A stretch of 64,000 nucleotides of DNA, from positions 6,426,140 through 6,490,139 of the forward strand of contig NZ_CP060131.1 in NCBI RefSeq assembly GCF_014235185.1, written 5' to 3'. This stretch comes from Pseudonocardia petroleophila. GTDB taxonomy: Bacteria; Actinomycetota; Actinomycetes; Mycobacteriales; Pseudonocardiaceae. The translations under genes were made by a program, and so were the position numbers. Numbering within the stretch: position 1 is the first letter of the stretch; the number at the start of each line of letters is the position of its first letter. Below are positions 43,204 through 52,207 of the stretch, piece by piece. The notes below the pieces were generated by a model. The model had not been told where the DNA came from, searched no databases, and saw only the letters and a program-made list of their open reading frames with translations.

Positions 43204-43229
43204 TGTCGGGATCCGGGCCCGGGCCCGTC
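43204..43229 (+). promoter_or_regulatory. ECF42-type promoter for DGPF-sigma operon
   Basis: TGTCGG (43204-43209), 16-base spacer, CGTC (43226-43229), 31 bases before the GTG of the DGPF gene. Same spacing as the divergent site. Confidence 0.7.
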
Positions 43230-43260
43230 GGACGGGGAGGACCCACCACAGGAGGCGACC

Positions 43261-43638
43261 GTGCAGTACCTGATCATGGCCATGGAGACCGCGGACGAGT
43301 TCGCGGAGCGCGAGGACCCCGAGCGCGGGCCCGAGTACTGGGCCGGCTGGGAGGCCTACCTCGCCGCCCTCGCCGAGAGCGGCGTGCTGACCGGCACCGG
43401 CGGGCTGCACCCGCCCGCCACCTCCACCACGGTCCGCCTGCGCGACGGGCAGCGGCTGGTGCACGACGGCCCGTTCGCCGAGACCAAGGAGCAGCTCGGC
43501 GGGTACTTCGCGATCGAGGTCCCCGATCTCGACGCCGCGCTGGAGTGGGCGGCGCGCTGCCCGGCGGCGGCACGCGGAGCGGTCGAGGTGCGGCCGCTGA
43601 TGACGCCGGAGTACTACGCGAGCACCGGTGCCGGCTGA
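43261..43638 (+). CDS. YCII-related DGPF protein
   Basis: 125 residues, YciI-like fold with the DGPF motif (LVHDGPFAETKEQLGGYF). It begins MQYLIMAMETADEF. DGPF proteins are the regular partners and targets of ECF42 sigma factors; their biochemical role is unknown. GTG start 6-7 bases after AGGAGG. The sigma gene begins inside its last codons. Confidence 0.9.
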   Translation: MQYLIMAMETADEFAEREDPERGPEYWAGWEAYLAALAESGVLTGTGGLHPPATSTTVRLRDGQRLVHDGPFAETKEQLGGYFAIEVPDLDAALEWAARCPAAARGAVEVRPLMTPEYYASTGAG

Positions 43639-44821
43639 CGCCGCGCAGGCCGTCGAGGAGGCCGCCCGCACCTCGTGGGGGAGGCTGCTGGCCCACCTCG
43701 CCGCGGGCACCCGCGATCTCGCCGCCGCCGAGGACGCCCTGGCGGAGGCGTTCCTCGCCGCCGTGCGGAGCTGGCCGCGGAGCGGTGTCCCGGACCGCCC
43801 CGAGGCCTGGCTGCTCACCGCGGCCCGCCGCACCCTGATCGACGCCGCCCGCCGCCGGGACGTCGCGACCCGCGCGCTGCCGTCCCTGGCGCGCCTCGGC
43901 GGGGCGGAGCCCGAGCCGGTCGCCCCGTCGGCCATCCCGGACAAGCGCCTGGAGCTCCTGTTCACCTGCGCCCACCCGGCCATCGCCGTCGGCGTGCGCA
44001 GCCCGCTGATGCTCCAGGCCGTCCTGGGCCTCGACGCCGCCCGCATCGCGTCGGCGTTCCTCGTCTCCCCCGCGTCGATGGGCCAGCGCCTGGTGCGCGC
44101 CAAGGCCAAGATCAAACAGGCCGGCATCCCGTTCGCGGTGCCCGGACCCGAGCAGCTGCCCGAGCGGCTGGAGTTCGTGCTCGACGCGATCTACGCCGCC
44201 TACGGCACCGGCTGGGACGAGCGCTCCGGGCTCGTCGACGAGGCGCTGCGGCTGGCCCGGCTGGTCACCGAGCTGCTGCCCGACGAGCCGGAGGCGCACG
44301 GCCTGCTCGCCGCCCTGCTGCACGGCGCGGCGCGCGAAGGCGCCCGCCGCACCGCCGACGGCGCGTTCGTCCCCCTCGACGAGCAGGACGTGCGGCGCTG
44401 GTCACCGGTGCTGATGGCCGAGGCGGAGCGGCACCTCCTCCGGGCGACGGCGCCCGGCCCCTACCGGCTCCAGGCCGCGATCCAGTCGGTGCACAACCGC
44501 CGCGCGGTCACCGGCACCACCGACTGGACGGCGATCGCCGCGCTCTACGACGCGCTCGTGACCTGCGCGCCGTCGATCGGCGCCCAGGTGGCGCGGGCGG
44601 CGGCGCACATGCAGAACGGCGCACCCGCCGCGGCGCTGGCGATGCTCGACGCGCTCGACGCGCCGACCTACCAGCCCTACTGGGTCGTGCGCGCGCACTG
44701 CCTGCACCGCACCGGCGCCGACCCGGGCGGGGCGACGCGGACCGCGCTCGGGCTCACCGAGGACCCGGCGCTGCGGGCGCACCTGACGGAGACGTTCCAC
44801 GACTGGGCGACCGGGCGGTAG
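43628..44821 (+). CDS. ECF sigma factor, ECF42-type with long C-terminal extension
   Basis: 397 residues, twice the size of an ordinary ECF sigma factor. Region 2 at about residues 10-75 (GTRDLAAAEDALAEAFLAAVRSWPRSGVPDRPEAWLL), region 4 at about 115-165 (IAVGVRSPLMLQAVLGLDAARIASAFLVSPASMGQRLVRAKAKIK). The extension from about 180 is helical (FVLDAIYAAYGTGW; EAHGLLAALLHGAAR; LQAAIQSVHNRR), as in ECF42. In this group the extension is thought to replace an anti-sigma factor. Overlaps the DGPF gene by 11 bases. Confidence 0.92.
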   Translation: MPADAAQAVEEAARTSWGRLLAHLAAGTRDLAAAEDALAEAFLAAVRSWPRSGVPDRPEAWLLTAARRTLIDAARRRDVATRALPSLARLGGAEPEPVAPSAIPDKRLELLFTCAHPAIAVGVRSPLMLQAVLGLDAARIASAFLVSPASMGQRLVRAKAKIKQAGIPFAVPGPEQLPERLEFVLDAIYAAYGTGWDERSGLVDEALRLARLVTELLPDEPEAHGLLAALLHGAAREGARRTADGAFVPLDEQDVRRWSPVLMAEAERHLLRATAPGPYRLQAAIQSVHNRRAVTGTTDWTAIAALYDALVTCAPSIGAQVARAAAHMQNGAPAAALAMLDALDAPTYQPYWVVRAHCLHRTGADPGGATRTALGLTEDPALRAHLTETFHDWATGR

Positions 44822-44954
44822 GGCCGAGCACCCGGCCCGCCGTCGCTCCCCCTCGGCCCCGCCCCGGACGGGGGGCGGCGCGGCGGCGCCCCGCTGTCGG
44901 TCACCGGCCGCCCCACTGGTCGGAAGGGGCGCCCGGCCACACTCCCGGGTGACG

Positions 44955-44960
44955 TAACCT
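44955..44960 (+). promoter_or_regulatory. -10-like element (TAACCT) before prolyl oligopeptidase
   Basis: TAACCT, 8 bases before the GTG at 44969; no ribosome site. Confidence 0.4.
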
Positions 44961-44968
44961 CGGTCCGC

Positions 44969-47038
44969 GTGAGCACGCCCTACCCCGCCGCGGAACGCCT
45001 GGACCTCGTCGAGACCCTGCACGGCCACCGCGTGGCCGACCCCTACCGCTGGCTGGAGGACGCCGAGGACCCGCGCACGCGGGAGTGGTCGGCCGCGCAG
45101 GACGCCCTGACCGGCGAGCACCTCGACGCGCTGCCCGGGCGCGGCCCGCTGGCCGCGCGGCTGCACGACCTGCTCTCCGCCGGCTCGGTGTCGGTGCCGT
45201 TGTGGCGGGCCGGGCGCGCGTTCTCGGTGCGCCGCGAGCCGGGGCAGGAGCACGCGGTCGTCCTCGTCCGCGAGCCCGACGGCAGCGAGCGGGTGCTGCT
45301 CGACCCGATGGCGATCGACCCCACCGGCCTCACCACCCTCGACGGCTGGGTGCCCGACCTGGAGGGCGGCCGCCTGGCCTACCAGCTCTCCGCGGGCGGC
45401 GACGAGCACTCGGTGCTGCACGTCCTCGACGTCGCCACCGGGGAGGACGTGGAGCCGCCGATCGACCGCTGCCGCTACTCCGCCGTCTCCTGGCTGCCGG
45501 GCGGCGAGGAGTTCGTGTTCGTCCGGATGGTCGACGCCGCCGAGGCCCCCGAGGGCGAGCAGGCCTTCCACCGCCGCATCTGGCGCCACCGGATCGGCAC
45601 CCCGACCACCGACGACGTGCTGGTCGACGCCCCCGGCCTCTACGACGACCACACCTACTACGGCGTGCGGGTCTCCCGCGACGGCACCTGGATGGTCGTC
45701 ACCGCCAACGTCGGCACCGCCCGGCGCGACAGCCTGTGGGTCGGCCGCGTCGACGGCGACCTGGTGCGCGTGCTCACCCAGGACGACGACGTGCAGTGCG
45801 CCGCCTGGGTCGACCGCGACGACCTGCTCTACCTGCACACCACCGACGGCGCGCCCCGCTGGCGCCTCGCCGTCACCGACCCCGCGACGCCGCAGCGCGA
45901 GCACTGGCGCCCGCTCGTCGCCGAGGACCCGGGCTCCGTGCTCGACGCCGTGCGCCGCCTGGAGGGCCCGGACGGGCCGCGGCTGGCGCTGCTGCGCGCC
46001 CGGCACGCCGTCTCCGAGATCGCGCTGCACCACGTCGACGGCACCCCGGACGGCGCGGTCGACCTGCCCGGCACCGGGTCCGTGATCGGCCTGACGGTCG
46101 CCGACCTCGACACCCCGGCCGAGCACGGGAAGCTCTGGATCGGCTGGACCGACCTCGTCACCCCGCCGCAGGTCCTGCGCCACGAGGGCGGCACCACGGT
46201 CCTGGAGCGCACCGCCCCCGGCTCGGTCGACGTGCCCGACGTCCGCAGCGAGCAGCGCGCGTTCACCTCCGCCGACGGCACCACCGTGCGGATGTTCGTG
46301 ATCGCCCCCGCCGGGTCGAGCGGGCCGCGCCCGACGCTCGTCACCGGCTACGGCGGCTTCGGGATCAGCCGCGAGCCGTCCTACACCGCCTCCGCGCTCG
46401 CCTGGGTGGCGGCCGGCGGGGCGTACGCGCTGGTGTCGCTGCGCGGCGGCGGCGAGGAGGGCGAGGACTGGCACCGCGCCGGCAACCGCGCGCACAAGCA
46501 GAACGTGTTCGACGACCTGCACGCCGCCGCGCAGGCGCTGGTCGACGCGGGTGACACCACCCCGGCGCAGCTGTCGATCATGGGCGGGTCCAACGGCGGC
46601 CTGCTCGTCGGCGCCGCGCTCGTCCAGCGCCCCGACCTCTACGCGGCGGTCGTCTGCTCGGCCCCGCTGCTGGACATGGTGCGCTACGAGGAGTTCTCGC
46701 TCGGGCGCACCTGGAACGAGGAGTACGGCACGGCCGCCGACCCCACCGAGCTGGGCTGGCTGCTGTCCTACTCGCCCTACCACCACGTCACCGACGGCGT
46801 CGACTACCCGGCGACGCTGTTCACCGTGTTCGAGTCGGACTCGCGCGTCGACCCGCTGCACGCGCGCAAGATGTGCGCGGCGCTGCAGCACGCGACCGCG
46901 GGGCGGGCCCCGGTCCTGCTCCGCCGCGAGACCGACGTGGGCCACGGCGCCCGCTCGGTGTCGCGCACCGTCGGGCTCGCCGCCGACCAGCTCGCCTTCC
47001 TGGCCGCTCACACCGGACTGGAGATCCACCACCCATGA
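44969..47038 (+). CDS. S9-family prolyl oligopeptidase
   Basis: 689 residues. An N-terminal seven-bladed beta-propeller (DPYRWLEDAEDPRTREW at its start) is followed by an alpha/beta-hydrolase domain. Catalytic Ser lies in IMGGSNGGLLVGAAL, Asp in VFESDSRVDPLHARKM and His in TDVGHGARS. It cleaves short peptides after proline. No signal peptide, so cytoplasmic. GTG start, probably leaderless. Its stop overlaps the MscS gene start as ATGA. Confidence 0.93.
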   Translation: MSTPYPAAERLDLVETLHGHRVADPYRWLEDAEDPRTREWSAAQDALTGEHLDALPGRGPLAARLHDLLSAGSVSVPLWRAGRAFSVRREPGQEHAVVLVREPDGSERVLLDPMAIDPTGLTTLDGWVPDLEGGRLAYQLSAGGDEHSVLHVLDVATGEDVEPPIDRCRYSAVSWLPGGEEFVFVRMVDAAEAPEGEQAFHRRIWRHRIGTPTTDDVLVDAPGLYDDHTYYGVRVSRDGTWMVVTANVGTARRDSLWVGRVDGDLVRVLTQDDDVQCAAWVDRDDLLYLHTTDGAPRWRLAVTDPATPQREHWRPLVAEDPGSVLDAVRRLEGPDGPRLALLRARHAVSEIALHHVDGTPDGAVDLPGTGSVIGLTVADLDTPAEHGKLWIGWTDLVTPPQVLRHEGGTTVLERTAPGSVDVPDVRSEQRAFTSADGTTVRMFVIAPAGSSGPRPTLVTGYGGFGISREPSYTASALAWVAAGGAYALVSLRGGGEEGEDWHRAGNRAHKQNVFDDLHAAAQALVDAGDTTPAQLSIMGGSNGGLLVGAALVQRPDLYAAVVCSAPLLDMVRYEEFSLGRTWNEEYGTAADPTELGWLLSYSPYHHVTDGVDYPATLFTVFESDSRVDPLHARKMCAALQHATAGRAPVLLRRETDVGHGARSVSRTVGLAADQLAFLAAHTGLEIHHP

Positions 47039-47997
47039 ACGACCTGCTCCCCGCCCAGCCCGCCTGCGCCTCCGAGGCCGGGACCTGGTGCGCCCGGTTC
47101 TACCAGTGGACCAACAACGACTTCCTCGCCCGCTCCGCCGACACGATCATGGGGACCGGGCTCCGGATCGTGCTGATCCTGGTGCTCGCGTTCCTCGCGC
47201 GCTTCCTGCTGCACCGCCTGGTCAACCGCGTCGTCGACGGTGCGGCCAACGCCCGGCTCCCCCGCCGCACGCCCGCCGCCGCGTCCGCGACGGCGCCGGT
47301 CCGGCGCGCCCAGCGGGCCCGCACCATCGGCTCGGTGCTGCGGTCGACGATCTCGGTGATCGTGCTGACCATCGCCGCGATCATGGTGCTGTCCGAGTTC
47401 GGCGTGAACCTCGGCCCGATCCTCGCCTCGGCCGGCATCGTCGGCGTCGCGGTCGGGTTCGGCGCGCAGAACCTCGTCCGCGACTTCCTGTCCGGCATGT
47501 TCATGCTGCTGGAGGACCAGTACGGCGTCGGCGACATCGTCGACCTCGGGGAGGCCAGCGGCACCGTCGAGGCGGTCGGGCTGCGGATCACGACGCTGCG
47601 CGACATCAACGGCACCGTCTGGTACGTCCGCAACGGCGAGATCCTGCGCGTGGGCAACAAGAGCCAGGGCTACGCCGTCGCCGTCGTCGACATCCCGGTC
47701 GCCCACAGCGCCGACATCGCCGAGGCCACCGCGCTGATCGGCACCGTCGCGTCCGAGCGCGTGACGCTCGACGACGTCGCCGAGCACGTCATGGAGCCGG
47801 TCGAGGTGCTGGGCGTGGACCGGGTCGGCCCGGAGGGCGTCACGCTGCGGGTCACCGTCAAGGTCGCCCCGGGCAAGCAGTGGCTCGTGCAACGCGCCCT
47901 GAACGCCGCGCTCACCGACGCCTTCGACGACGCCCACGTCCCGCGCCCGGGCCTGCTCCCGGCCCTGCCGCCGGCCGGACCACCCCTGACCAAGTGA
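47035..47997 (+). CDS. Small-conductance mechanosensitive channel (MscS family)
   Basis: 320 residues. An N-terminal membrane segment (LRIVLILVLAFLARFLL), a second one (STISVIVLTIAAIMVLSEFGV), then the pore helix region GPILASAGIVGVAVGFGAQNLVRDFLSGMF and the cytoplasmic beta domain (VGDIVDLGEASGTVEAVGLRITTLRD). It opens on membrane tension to protect against hypo-osmotic shock. Co-translated with the peptidase gene by ATGA overlap, a link without obvious functional meaning. Confidence 0.93.
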   Translation: MNDLLPAQPACASEAGTWCARFYQWTNNDFLARSADTIMGTGLRIVLILVLAFLARFLLHRLVNRVVDGAANARLPRRTPAAASATAPVRRAQRARTIGSVLRSTISVIVLTIAAIMVLSEFGVNLGPILASAGIVGVAVGFGAQNLVRDFLSGMFMLLEDQYGVGDIVDLGEASGTVEAVGLRITTLRDINGTVWYVRNGEILRVGNKSQGYAVAVVDIPVAHSADIAEATALIGTVASERVTLDDVAEHVMEPVEVLGVDRVGPEGVTLRVTVKVAPGKQWLVQRALNAALTDAFDDAHVPRPGLLPALPPAGPPLTK

Positions 47998-48027
47998 CCC
48001 CGCAGACCGAGCGAGGATGATGGACCC

Positions 48028-48411
48028 GTGACCGATCCGCAGAACTTCTACGCCGAGGTGGGCGGCGCGCCCGTCTTCGAGAAGCTCGTCTCCCGCTTCT
48101 ACCAGGAGGTCGCCGCCGACGACGTCCTGCTCCCCCTCTACCCGGAGAAGGACCTCGGCCCGGCCGAGGTGCGCCTGCGGATGTTCCTGGAGCAGTACTG
48201 GGGCGGCCCGCGCACCTACTCCGAGCAGCGCGGGCACCCGCGGCTGCGGATGCGGCACAACCCGTTCAAGGTCGGGCCGATCGAGCGCGACGCGTGGCTG
48301 CGCTGCATGCGCATCGCCGTCGACGAGGCCGGGTTCGACGACGCCCACCGCGAGCAGATCTGGCAGTACATGACCTACGCGGCCGCGAGCATGCAGAACT
48401 CCGACTTCTAG
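48028..48411 (+). CDS. glbO: Truncated haemoglobin, group II (GlbO type)
   Basis: 127 residues, nearly colinear with mycobacterial GlbO. FYAEVGGAPVFEKLVSRFY includes the B10 Tyr; a long family block follows (RLRMFLEQYWGGPRTYSEQRG, then HPRLRMRHNPF with the proximal His); DAWLRCM carries the G8 Trp. It binds oxygen and may support respiration or detoxify NO. GTG start. The next gene converges with a one-base gap. Confidence 0.95.
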   Translation: MTDPQNFYAEVGGAPVFEKLVSRFYQEVAADDVLLPLYPEKDLGPAEVRLRMFLEQYWGGPRTYSEQRGHPRLRMRHNPFKVGPIERDAWLRCMRIAVDEAGFDDAHREQIWQYMTYAAASMQNSDF

Positions 48412-48412
48412 C

Positions 48413-49390
48413 TCACTCGTCGGGGTCGGCCAGCTCCACGGTCGGCCCGTAGTGCCCGCGCCAGGCCGCGAGCGTGCCGGACGTGCCGTCGGTGAACGCG
48501 AGCCGGCGCAGCGTCACGGCGATGGCGGCGCGGCTGGCCGGGTCGCCGGGCAGGTCCATCGTCTCCGGCCCGCGCATCGCCCGGACGGCGTCGACGACGT
48601 CGGCCGCCACCACCCCGAGCACCGGGTCGCCGTGCCCGGACAGCAGCGCGCGGAACGCGGCGTCGCGCTCGGGGTCGAACGGCACCGGCCGCCCGTCGGG
48701 CTCCGCGGCCGGGTGGGCGGGGTGCAGCCGCAGCACCGGGGTCCAGCCGTCGGGAACCGGGATGTGCGCCGCGGGCCCCGGGTCCTGCCGGACCTGGCTG
48801 GGCCGCAGCCGCAGCCCCGTGCCGCCGCCGGGTGCGGTGATCTCCATCCGCCCCGCCGCCGTGACGACGACGACGTCCGGTGCCGCGCCGGTGAGCTGCG
48901 CGAGCAGCCCGCCGCTGACGGCGTCGCGGCCGACCGCGGCCCGCAGCACCTCCAGCGCCGCGGGATCGGCGGTGCGCACCAGCACGTCGGCGGCGGCGGC
49001 CCCGAGGCCCAGGTCGAACAGGGTCCCGGACAGGTCGGCCGGGCGCAGGGCCTCGGCGTCGGGCCCGAGCTCGGTGACGACCCGCCGCCCGGCGCACCGC
49101 GCGGCCTCGTCGGGGACGCAGAACGCGACGGCGTGCAGCCAGCGCATCGGGTCGCGCGAGGACGGCGTCTCGTAGGCGACGGCCGTCGCGTCGTCGGGCA
49201 GCACGACCCGCAGCCCGCCGCGGGAGGTGACCACGCTGTTCGGCCCGCGCTGCGCCCGCTCGCCGGGCACCCGGGTGAGCCGGGCCAGCGCGCCCGGCGC
49301 ACCGGCCGACCACGAGGACGTCTCCAGCGCCAGGTGCTCCTCGACCAGGACCCGGACGGGGCCGAGTGCGGGGTCCGTCGTCCGATCCAT
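48413..49390 (-). CDS. Conserved hypothetical protein, unknown function
   Basis: 325 residues, soluble, no signal peptide or membrane segment, no motif I can name. It has several balanced alpha/beta-looking stretches (VTSRGGLRVVLPDDATAVAYE; MRWLHAVAFCVPD; GRRVVTELGPDAEALRPADLSG; APDVVVVTAAGRMEIT) and acidic ends. ATG 12 bases after the anti-sigma stop on the same strand, so it may belong to the sigma/anti-sigma operon as a third gene. Confidence 0.75.
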   Translation of the reverse strand: MDRTTDPALGPVRVLVEEHLALETSSWSAGAPGALARLTRVPGERAQRGPNSVVTSRGGLRVVLPDDATAVAYETPSSRDPMRWLHAVAFCVPDEAARCAGRRVVTELGPDAEALRPADLSGTLFDLGLGAAAADVLVRTADPAALEVLRAAVGRDAVSGGLLAQLTGAAPDVVVVTAAGRMEITAPGGGTGLRLRPSQVRQDPGPAAHIPVPDGWTPVLRLHPAHPAAEPDGRPVPFDPERDAAFRALLSGHGDPVLGVVAADVVDAVRAMRGPETMDLPGDPASRAAIAVTLRRLAFTDGTSGTLAAWRGHYGPTVELADPDE

Positions 49391-49402
49391 CGGCAGAGCG
49401 TG

Positions 49403-50074
49403 TCACACGGCGGCGTCGAGTACGACCTCTCCGTCGGGCCCGGTGACCTGGACGAGCGAGGCGTCGTCGCGCAGGACCGAGGAGTTGAGGTTGCAGCGCA
49501 TCTCCGCGTCCCCCGTGCCGAGGAACTCCCCGGCCCCGACGACCCGTCCCTCGTCGTCGGTGACCGTGACGGCGTACGCCGTGCCGGCGTCGAACCCGGT
49601 GGCGGTGAGCGTGAACTCCATCCCCCACGTGTGCGGCACGACGGCGGCCTCGGCGCGGATCGCCGGGTCGAGCGCGCGCACCGCGACCTGCTCGAACGGG
49701 ACCTCGTCGACCGAACCGCCCACGACGTACCCGACGCCGCCCGCCACCAGCACCGTCGCCGCGGCCGCCGCGACGAGCAGCGCGCGCCGCGGGCGGCGCT
49801 GCTGCGGGACCGGCGCGGCCGCCGCCCGGACCTCGGCGATGAGGGAGTCCGGCAGGGGCGGCGGCTGCGGGGCGGGGCCCAGGTCGTCGACGCCGAGGCG
49901 GTCGCGGGCGCCGCCGAGCAGCCCCGCCACCGGCGCGATCTCGTCGAGGTCGGCGCGGCAGGCCGCGCAGGACTCCAGGTGGTCGTGCACCGCGTGCCAC
50001 CGGTCCCCGGTGAGCTGGCCCAGCGCGTAGGCGCCGAGCTGCTCCCGGATCGTCCGATGCGTCTCGGCCGTCAC
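49403..50074 (-). CDS. Anti-sigma factor with zinc-finger (zf-HC2) domain
   Basis: 223 residues. The HxxxCxxC zinc motif is in the N-terminal cytoplasmic domain (VHDHLESCAACRADLDE, about residues 30-46). One membrane segment follows (about 98-121, LLVAAAAATVLVAGGVGYVVGG). An external domain of the form common in RskA-like proteins ends it (PHTWGMEFTLTATGF). It should hold the preceding ECF sigma factor inactive until an outside signal. Start overlaps the sigma stop as ATGA. Confidence 0.9.
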   Translation of the reverse strand: MTAETHRTIREQLGAYALGQLTGDRWHAVHDHLESCAACRADLDEIAPVAGLLGGARDRLGVDDLGPAPQPPPLPDSLIAEVRAAAAPVPQQRRPRRALLVAAAAATVLVAGGVGYVVGGSVDEVPFEQVAVRALDPAIRAEAAVVPHTWGMEFTLTATGFDAGTAYAVTVTDDEGRVVGAGEFLGTGDAEMRCNLNSSVLRDDASLVQVTGPDGEVVLDAAV

Positions 50075-50619
50075 AGCTGCACCCCCATCTCGTCCAGTAC
50101 CAGTCGCAGTGCCTTGAGCCCGTAGAACACCCGGCTGCGGACCGTGCCGACCGGTACGCCCAGCTCCGCCGAGACCTCACCGTAGGGCCGCCCGCGCAGG
50201 TAGGTCTCCACCAGCGCGACGCGGTGCTCCTCGGACAGGCGCCGCAGCGCCTCCTCCACCGTCCAGGCCGTCATCGTCGCCTCGTCGAAGCCGCCGTCGC
50301 CACCCGCGAGCGCGACGAGCCGGTCGGCGTCGACCGGCTGCACCGGGCGCACCGCCCGGCGCCGCGTGTGGTCGACGACGAGGTTGCGCGTGATCGCGAA
50401 CAGCCACGCCCGCAGCGAGCCGCGCCCGGCGTCGAAGGTGTCGGCCGATCGCCAGGCGCGCAGGAACGCCTCCTGGACGACGTCCTCCGCCGCGCCGGCG
50501 TCGCGCAGCTGACGCAGGGCGAAGCGGAACAGCTCGCCGGCGTGCTCCCGGTGCGCAGCCCGCAGACCGGCCTCGTCATGCAGGAGGGCACCCCCGATCG
50601 CTACCGCTGGTGTGTCCAT
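50071..50619 (-). CDS. ECF RNA polymerase sigma factor (SigK/ECF19-like)
   Basis: 182 residues. Region 2: LFRFALRQLRDAGAAEDVVQEAFLRAWR and LRAWLFAITRNLVVDHTRRR. Region 4: ALRRLSEEHRVALVETYLRGRPYGEVSAELGVPVGTVRSRVFYGLKAL. It is paired with the membrane anti-sigma factor that begins inside its stop codon. The group includes mycobacterial SigK. Divergent from the GH13 gene, which might be a target; no promoter pair could be settled by eye. Confidence 0.92.
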   Translation of the reverse strand: MDTPAVAIGGALLHDEAGLRAAHREHAGELFRFALRQLRDAGAAEDVVQEAFLRAWRSADTFDAGRGSLRAWLFAITRNLVVDHTRRRAVRPVQPVDADRLVALAGGDGGFDEATMTAWTVEEALRRLSEEHRVALVETYLRGRPYGEVSAELGVPVGTVRSRVFYGLKALRLVLDEMGVQL

Positions 50620-50686
50620 CGTGGCGTACTACGCGCCGTGACCGGCAATCCGTTCATCCGGGCCGGAAGTTTGACAAGATTCCCCC

Positions 50687-52195
50687 GTGCAGTGGTGGCG
50701 CGAGGCGGTGGTCTACCAGGTCTACGTGCGCAGCTTCACCGACTCCGACGGTGACGGCGTGGGCGACCTGGAGGGCATCCGGTCCCGGCTCGGTTACCTG
50801 GAGCTACTCGGCGTCGACGCACTGTGGCTGACCTCGTTCTACACCTCCCCGATGGCCGACCACGGCTACGACGTCGCCGACCCGCGTGACGTCGACCCGG
50901 TGTTCGGTGACCTCGCCGTCTTCGACGCGCTCGTGTCCGACGCCCACGACCACGGGCTGAAGATCGTCGTCGACCTGGTGCCCAACCACACCTCCGTCGA
51001 GCACGAGTGGTTCCGCGCGGCCCGCGCGTCGGCGCCGGGCAGTCCCGAGCGGGAGCGGTACCACTTCCGGCCGGGCCGGGGCCGCGACGGCGCCGCCCCG
51101 CCCAACGACTGGCGGAGCGTGTTCGGCGGGCCGGCGTGGACCCGCGTCCCCGGCGACCCGGAGTGGTACCTGCACCTGTTCTCCCCCGACCAGCCCGACC
51201 TGAACTGGACCAACCCCGAGGTCTGGGCCGACCTGGAGAAGACGGTCCGGTTCTGGCTCGACCGCAGCGTCGACGGCTTCCGCGTCGACGTCGCGCACGG
51301 CATGAGCAAGCCCGACGGCCTCCCCGACGCCGCGGGCGCACCCGTCGACCCGCGCTTCGACCACGAGGGCGTGCACGACGTGCACCGCATGGTCCGGGCC
51401 GTCGTCGACCACTTCCCGCAGTGCCTGCTCGTCGGGCAGGTCTGCGTGCGCGACGACGCCGCGTTCGCCCGGTACGTGCGCGCCGACGAGCTCCACGTCG
51501 GGCTCACCTACCGGTTGCTGGAGTGCCCGTTCGACGCCGACGCCGTGCGGGACGCGATCGAGGACTCCTTCGACGCCGTGGCCGGCACCCCGTCGCCGCC
51601 GTCGTGGGTGCTGGCCGACCACGACACGCCGCGGCCGGTCACCCGCTACGGCGGCGTCGCGCGGGCCCGCGCGATGGCGATGGTGACGCTCGCGCTCCCC
51701 GGCACGGTGTTCCTCTACAACGGTGAGGAGCTGGGCCTGCCCGACGTCGAGCTGCCCGACGACGCGCTGCAGGACCCGCGCTGGCTGCAGTCCGGGCGCA
51801 CCGACCGCGGCCGCGACGGCTGCCGCGTCCCGCTGCCGTGGGAGGGTTCCGGGCCCGGGTTCGGCTTCACCGCGGGCCGGCCGTGGCTGCCCATCCCGGA
51901 CGAGTGGGCCGACCGGCTGGTCGCCGACCAGCTGGAGGACACCGCGTCGACGCTGTCGGTCTACCGCCGCGCCCTGGAGCTGCGCCGCTGCCACCCGGGG
52001 TTCACCGGCCGCGACCTGGAGTGGTTCGGGGCCCCCGAGGGCTGCCTGGCGTTCCGGCGCGCCGGGTCCACCCTGGTCTGCGCCCTGAACACCGGCGACG
52101 AGCCCGTCCCGCTGCCCCCGGGCGACGTCCTGCTCTCCAGCAGCCCGCTGTCGGGCGGGCTGCTCCCGCCGGACACCGCGGTGTGGCTGGCCTGA
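50687..52195 (+). CDS. GH13 alpha-glucosidase-like protein with Gln in place of the catalytic Glu
   Basis: 502 residues, family GH13 (oligo-1,6-glucosidase/alpha-glucosidase type): VVYQVYVRSFTDSDGDGVGDLEG, VVDLVPNHTS, GFRVDVAHGM with the nucleophile Asp201, and ADHDTPRP with His312 and Asp313. The acid/base Glu, normally in a VGEV motif, is Gln251 (LLVGQVCV; codon CAG at 51437-51439). Everything else looks intact, including length. It may be an inactive or altered enzyme, for instance a glucan-binding or transglycosylating form. GTG start. Confidence 0.88.
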   Translation: MQWWREAVVYQVYVRSFTDSDGDGVGDLEGIRSRLGYLELLGVDALWLTSFYTSPMADHGYDVADPRDVDPVFGDLAVFDALVSDAHDHGLKIVVDLVPNHTSVEHEWFRAARASAPGSPERERYHFRPGRGRDGAAPPNDWRSVFGGPAWTRVPGDPEWYLHLFSPDQPDLNWTNPEVWADLEKTVRFWLDRSVDGFRVDVAHGMSKPDGLPDAAGAPVDPRFDHEGVHDVHRMVRAVVDHFPQCLLVGQVCVRDDAAFARYVRADELHVGLTYRLLECPFDADAVRDAIEDSFDAVAGTPSPPSWVLADHDTPRPVTRYGGVARARAMAMVTLALPGTVFLYNGEELGLPDVELPDDALQDPRWLQSGRTDRGRDGCRVPLPWEGSGPGFGFTAGRPWLPIPDEWADRLVADQLEDTASTLSVYRRALELRRCHPGFTGRDLEWFGAPEGCLAFRRAGSTLVCALNTGDEPVPLPPGDVLLSSSPLSGGLLPPDTAVWLA

Positions 52196-52207
52196 CGGCG
52201 CCCGACC

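Noticed and set aside
44859..44878. Terminator after the ECF42 sigma gene
   Set aside because: CCGCCCC and GGGGCGG can pair (7 bp), but G/C runs of this kind are common in the region and there is no T-tract; too weak to list.
50667..50672. TTGACA at about 50671 as a -35 box for the GH13 gene
   Set aside because: It lies only about 10 bases before the start codon, so it cannot serve as a -35 element for that gene with a normal spacer.
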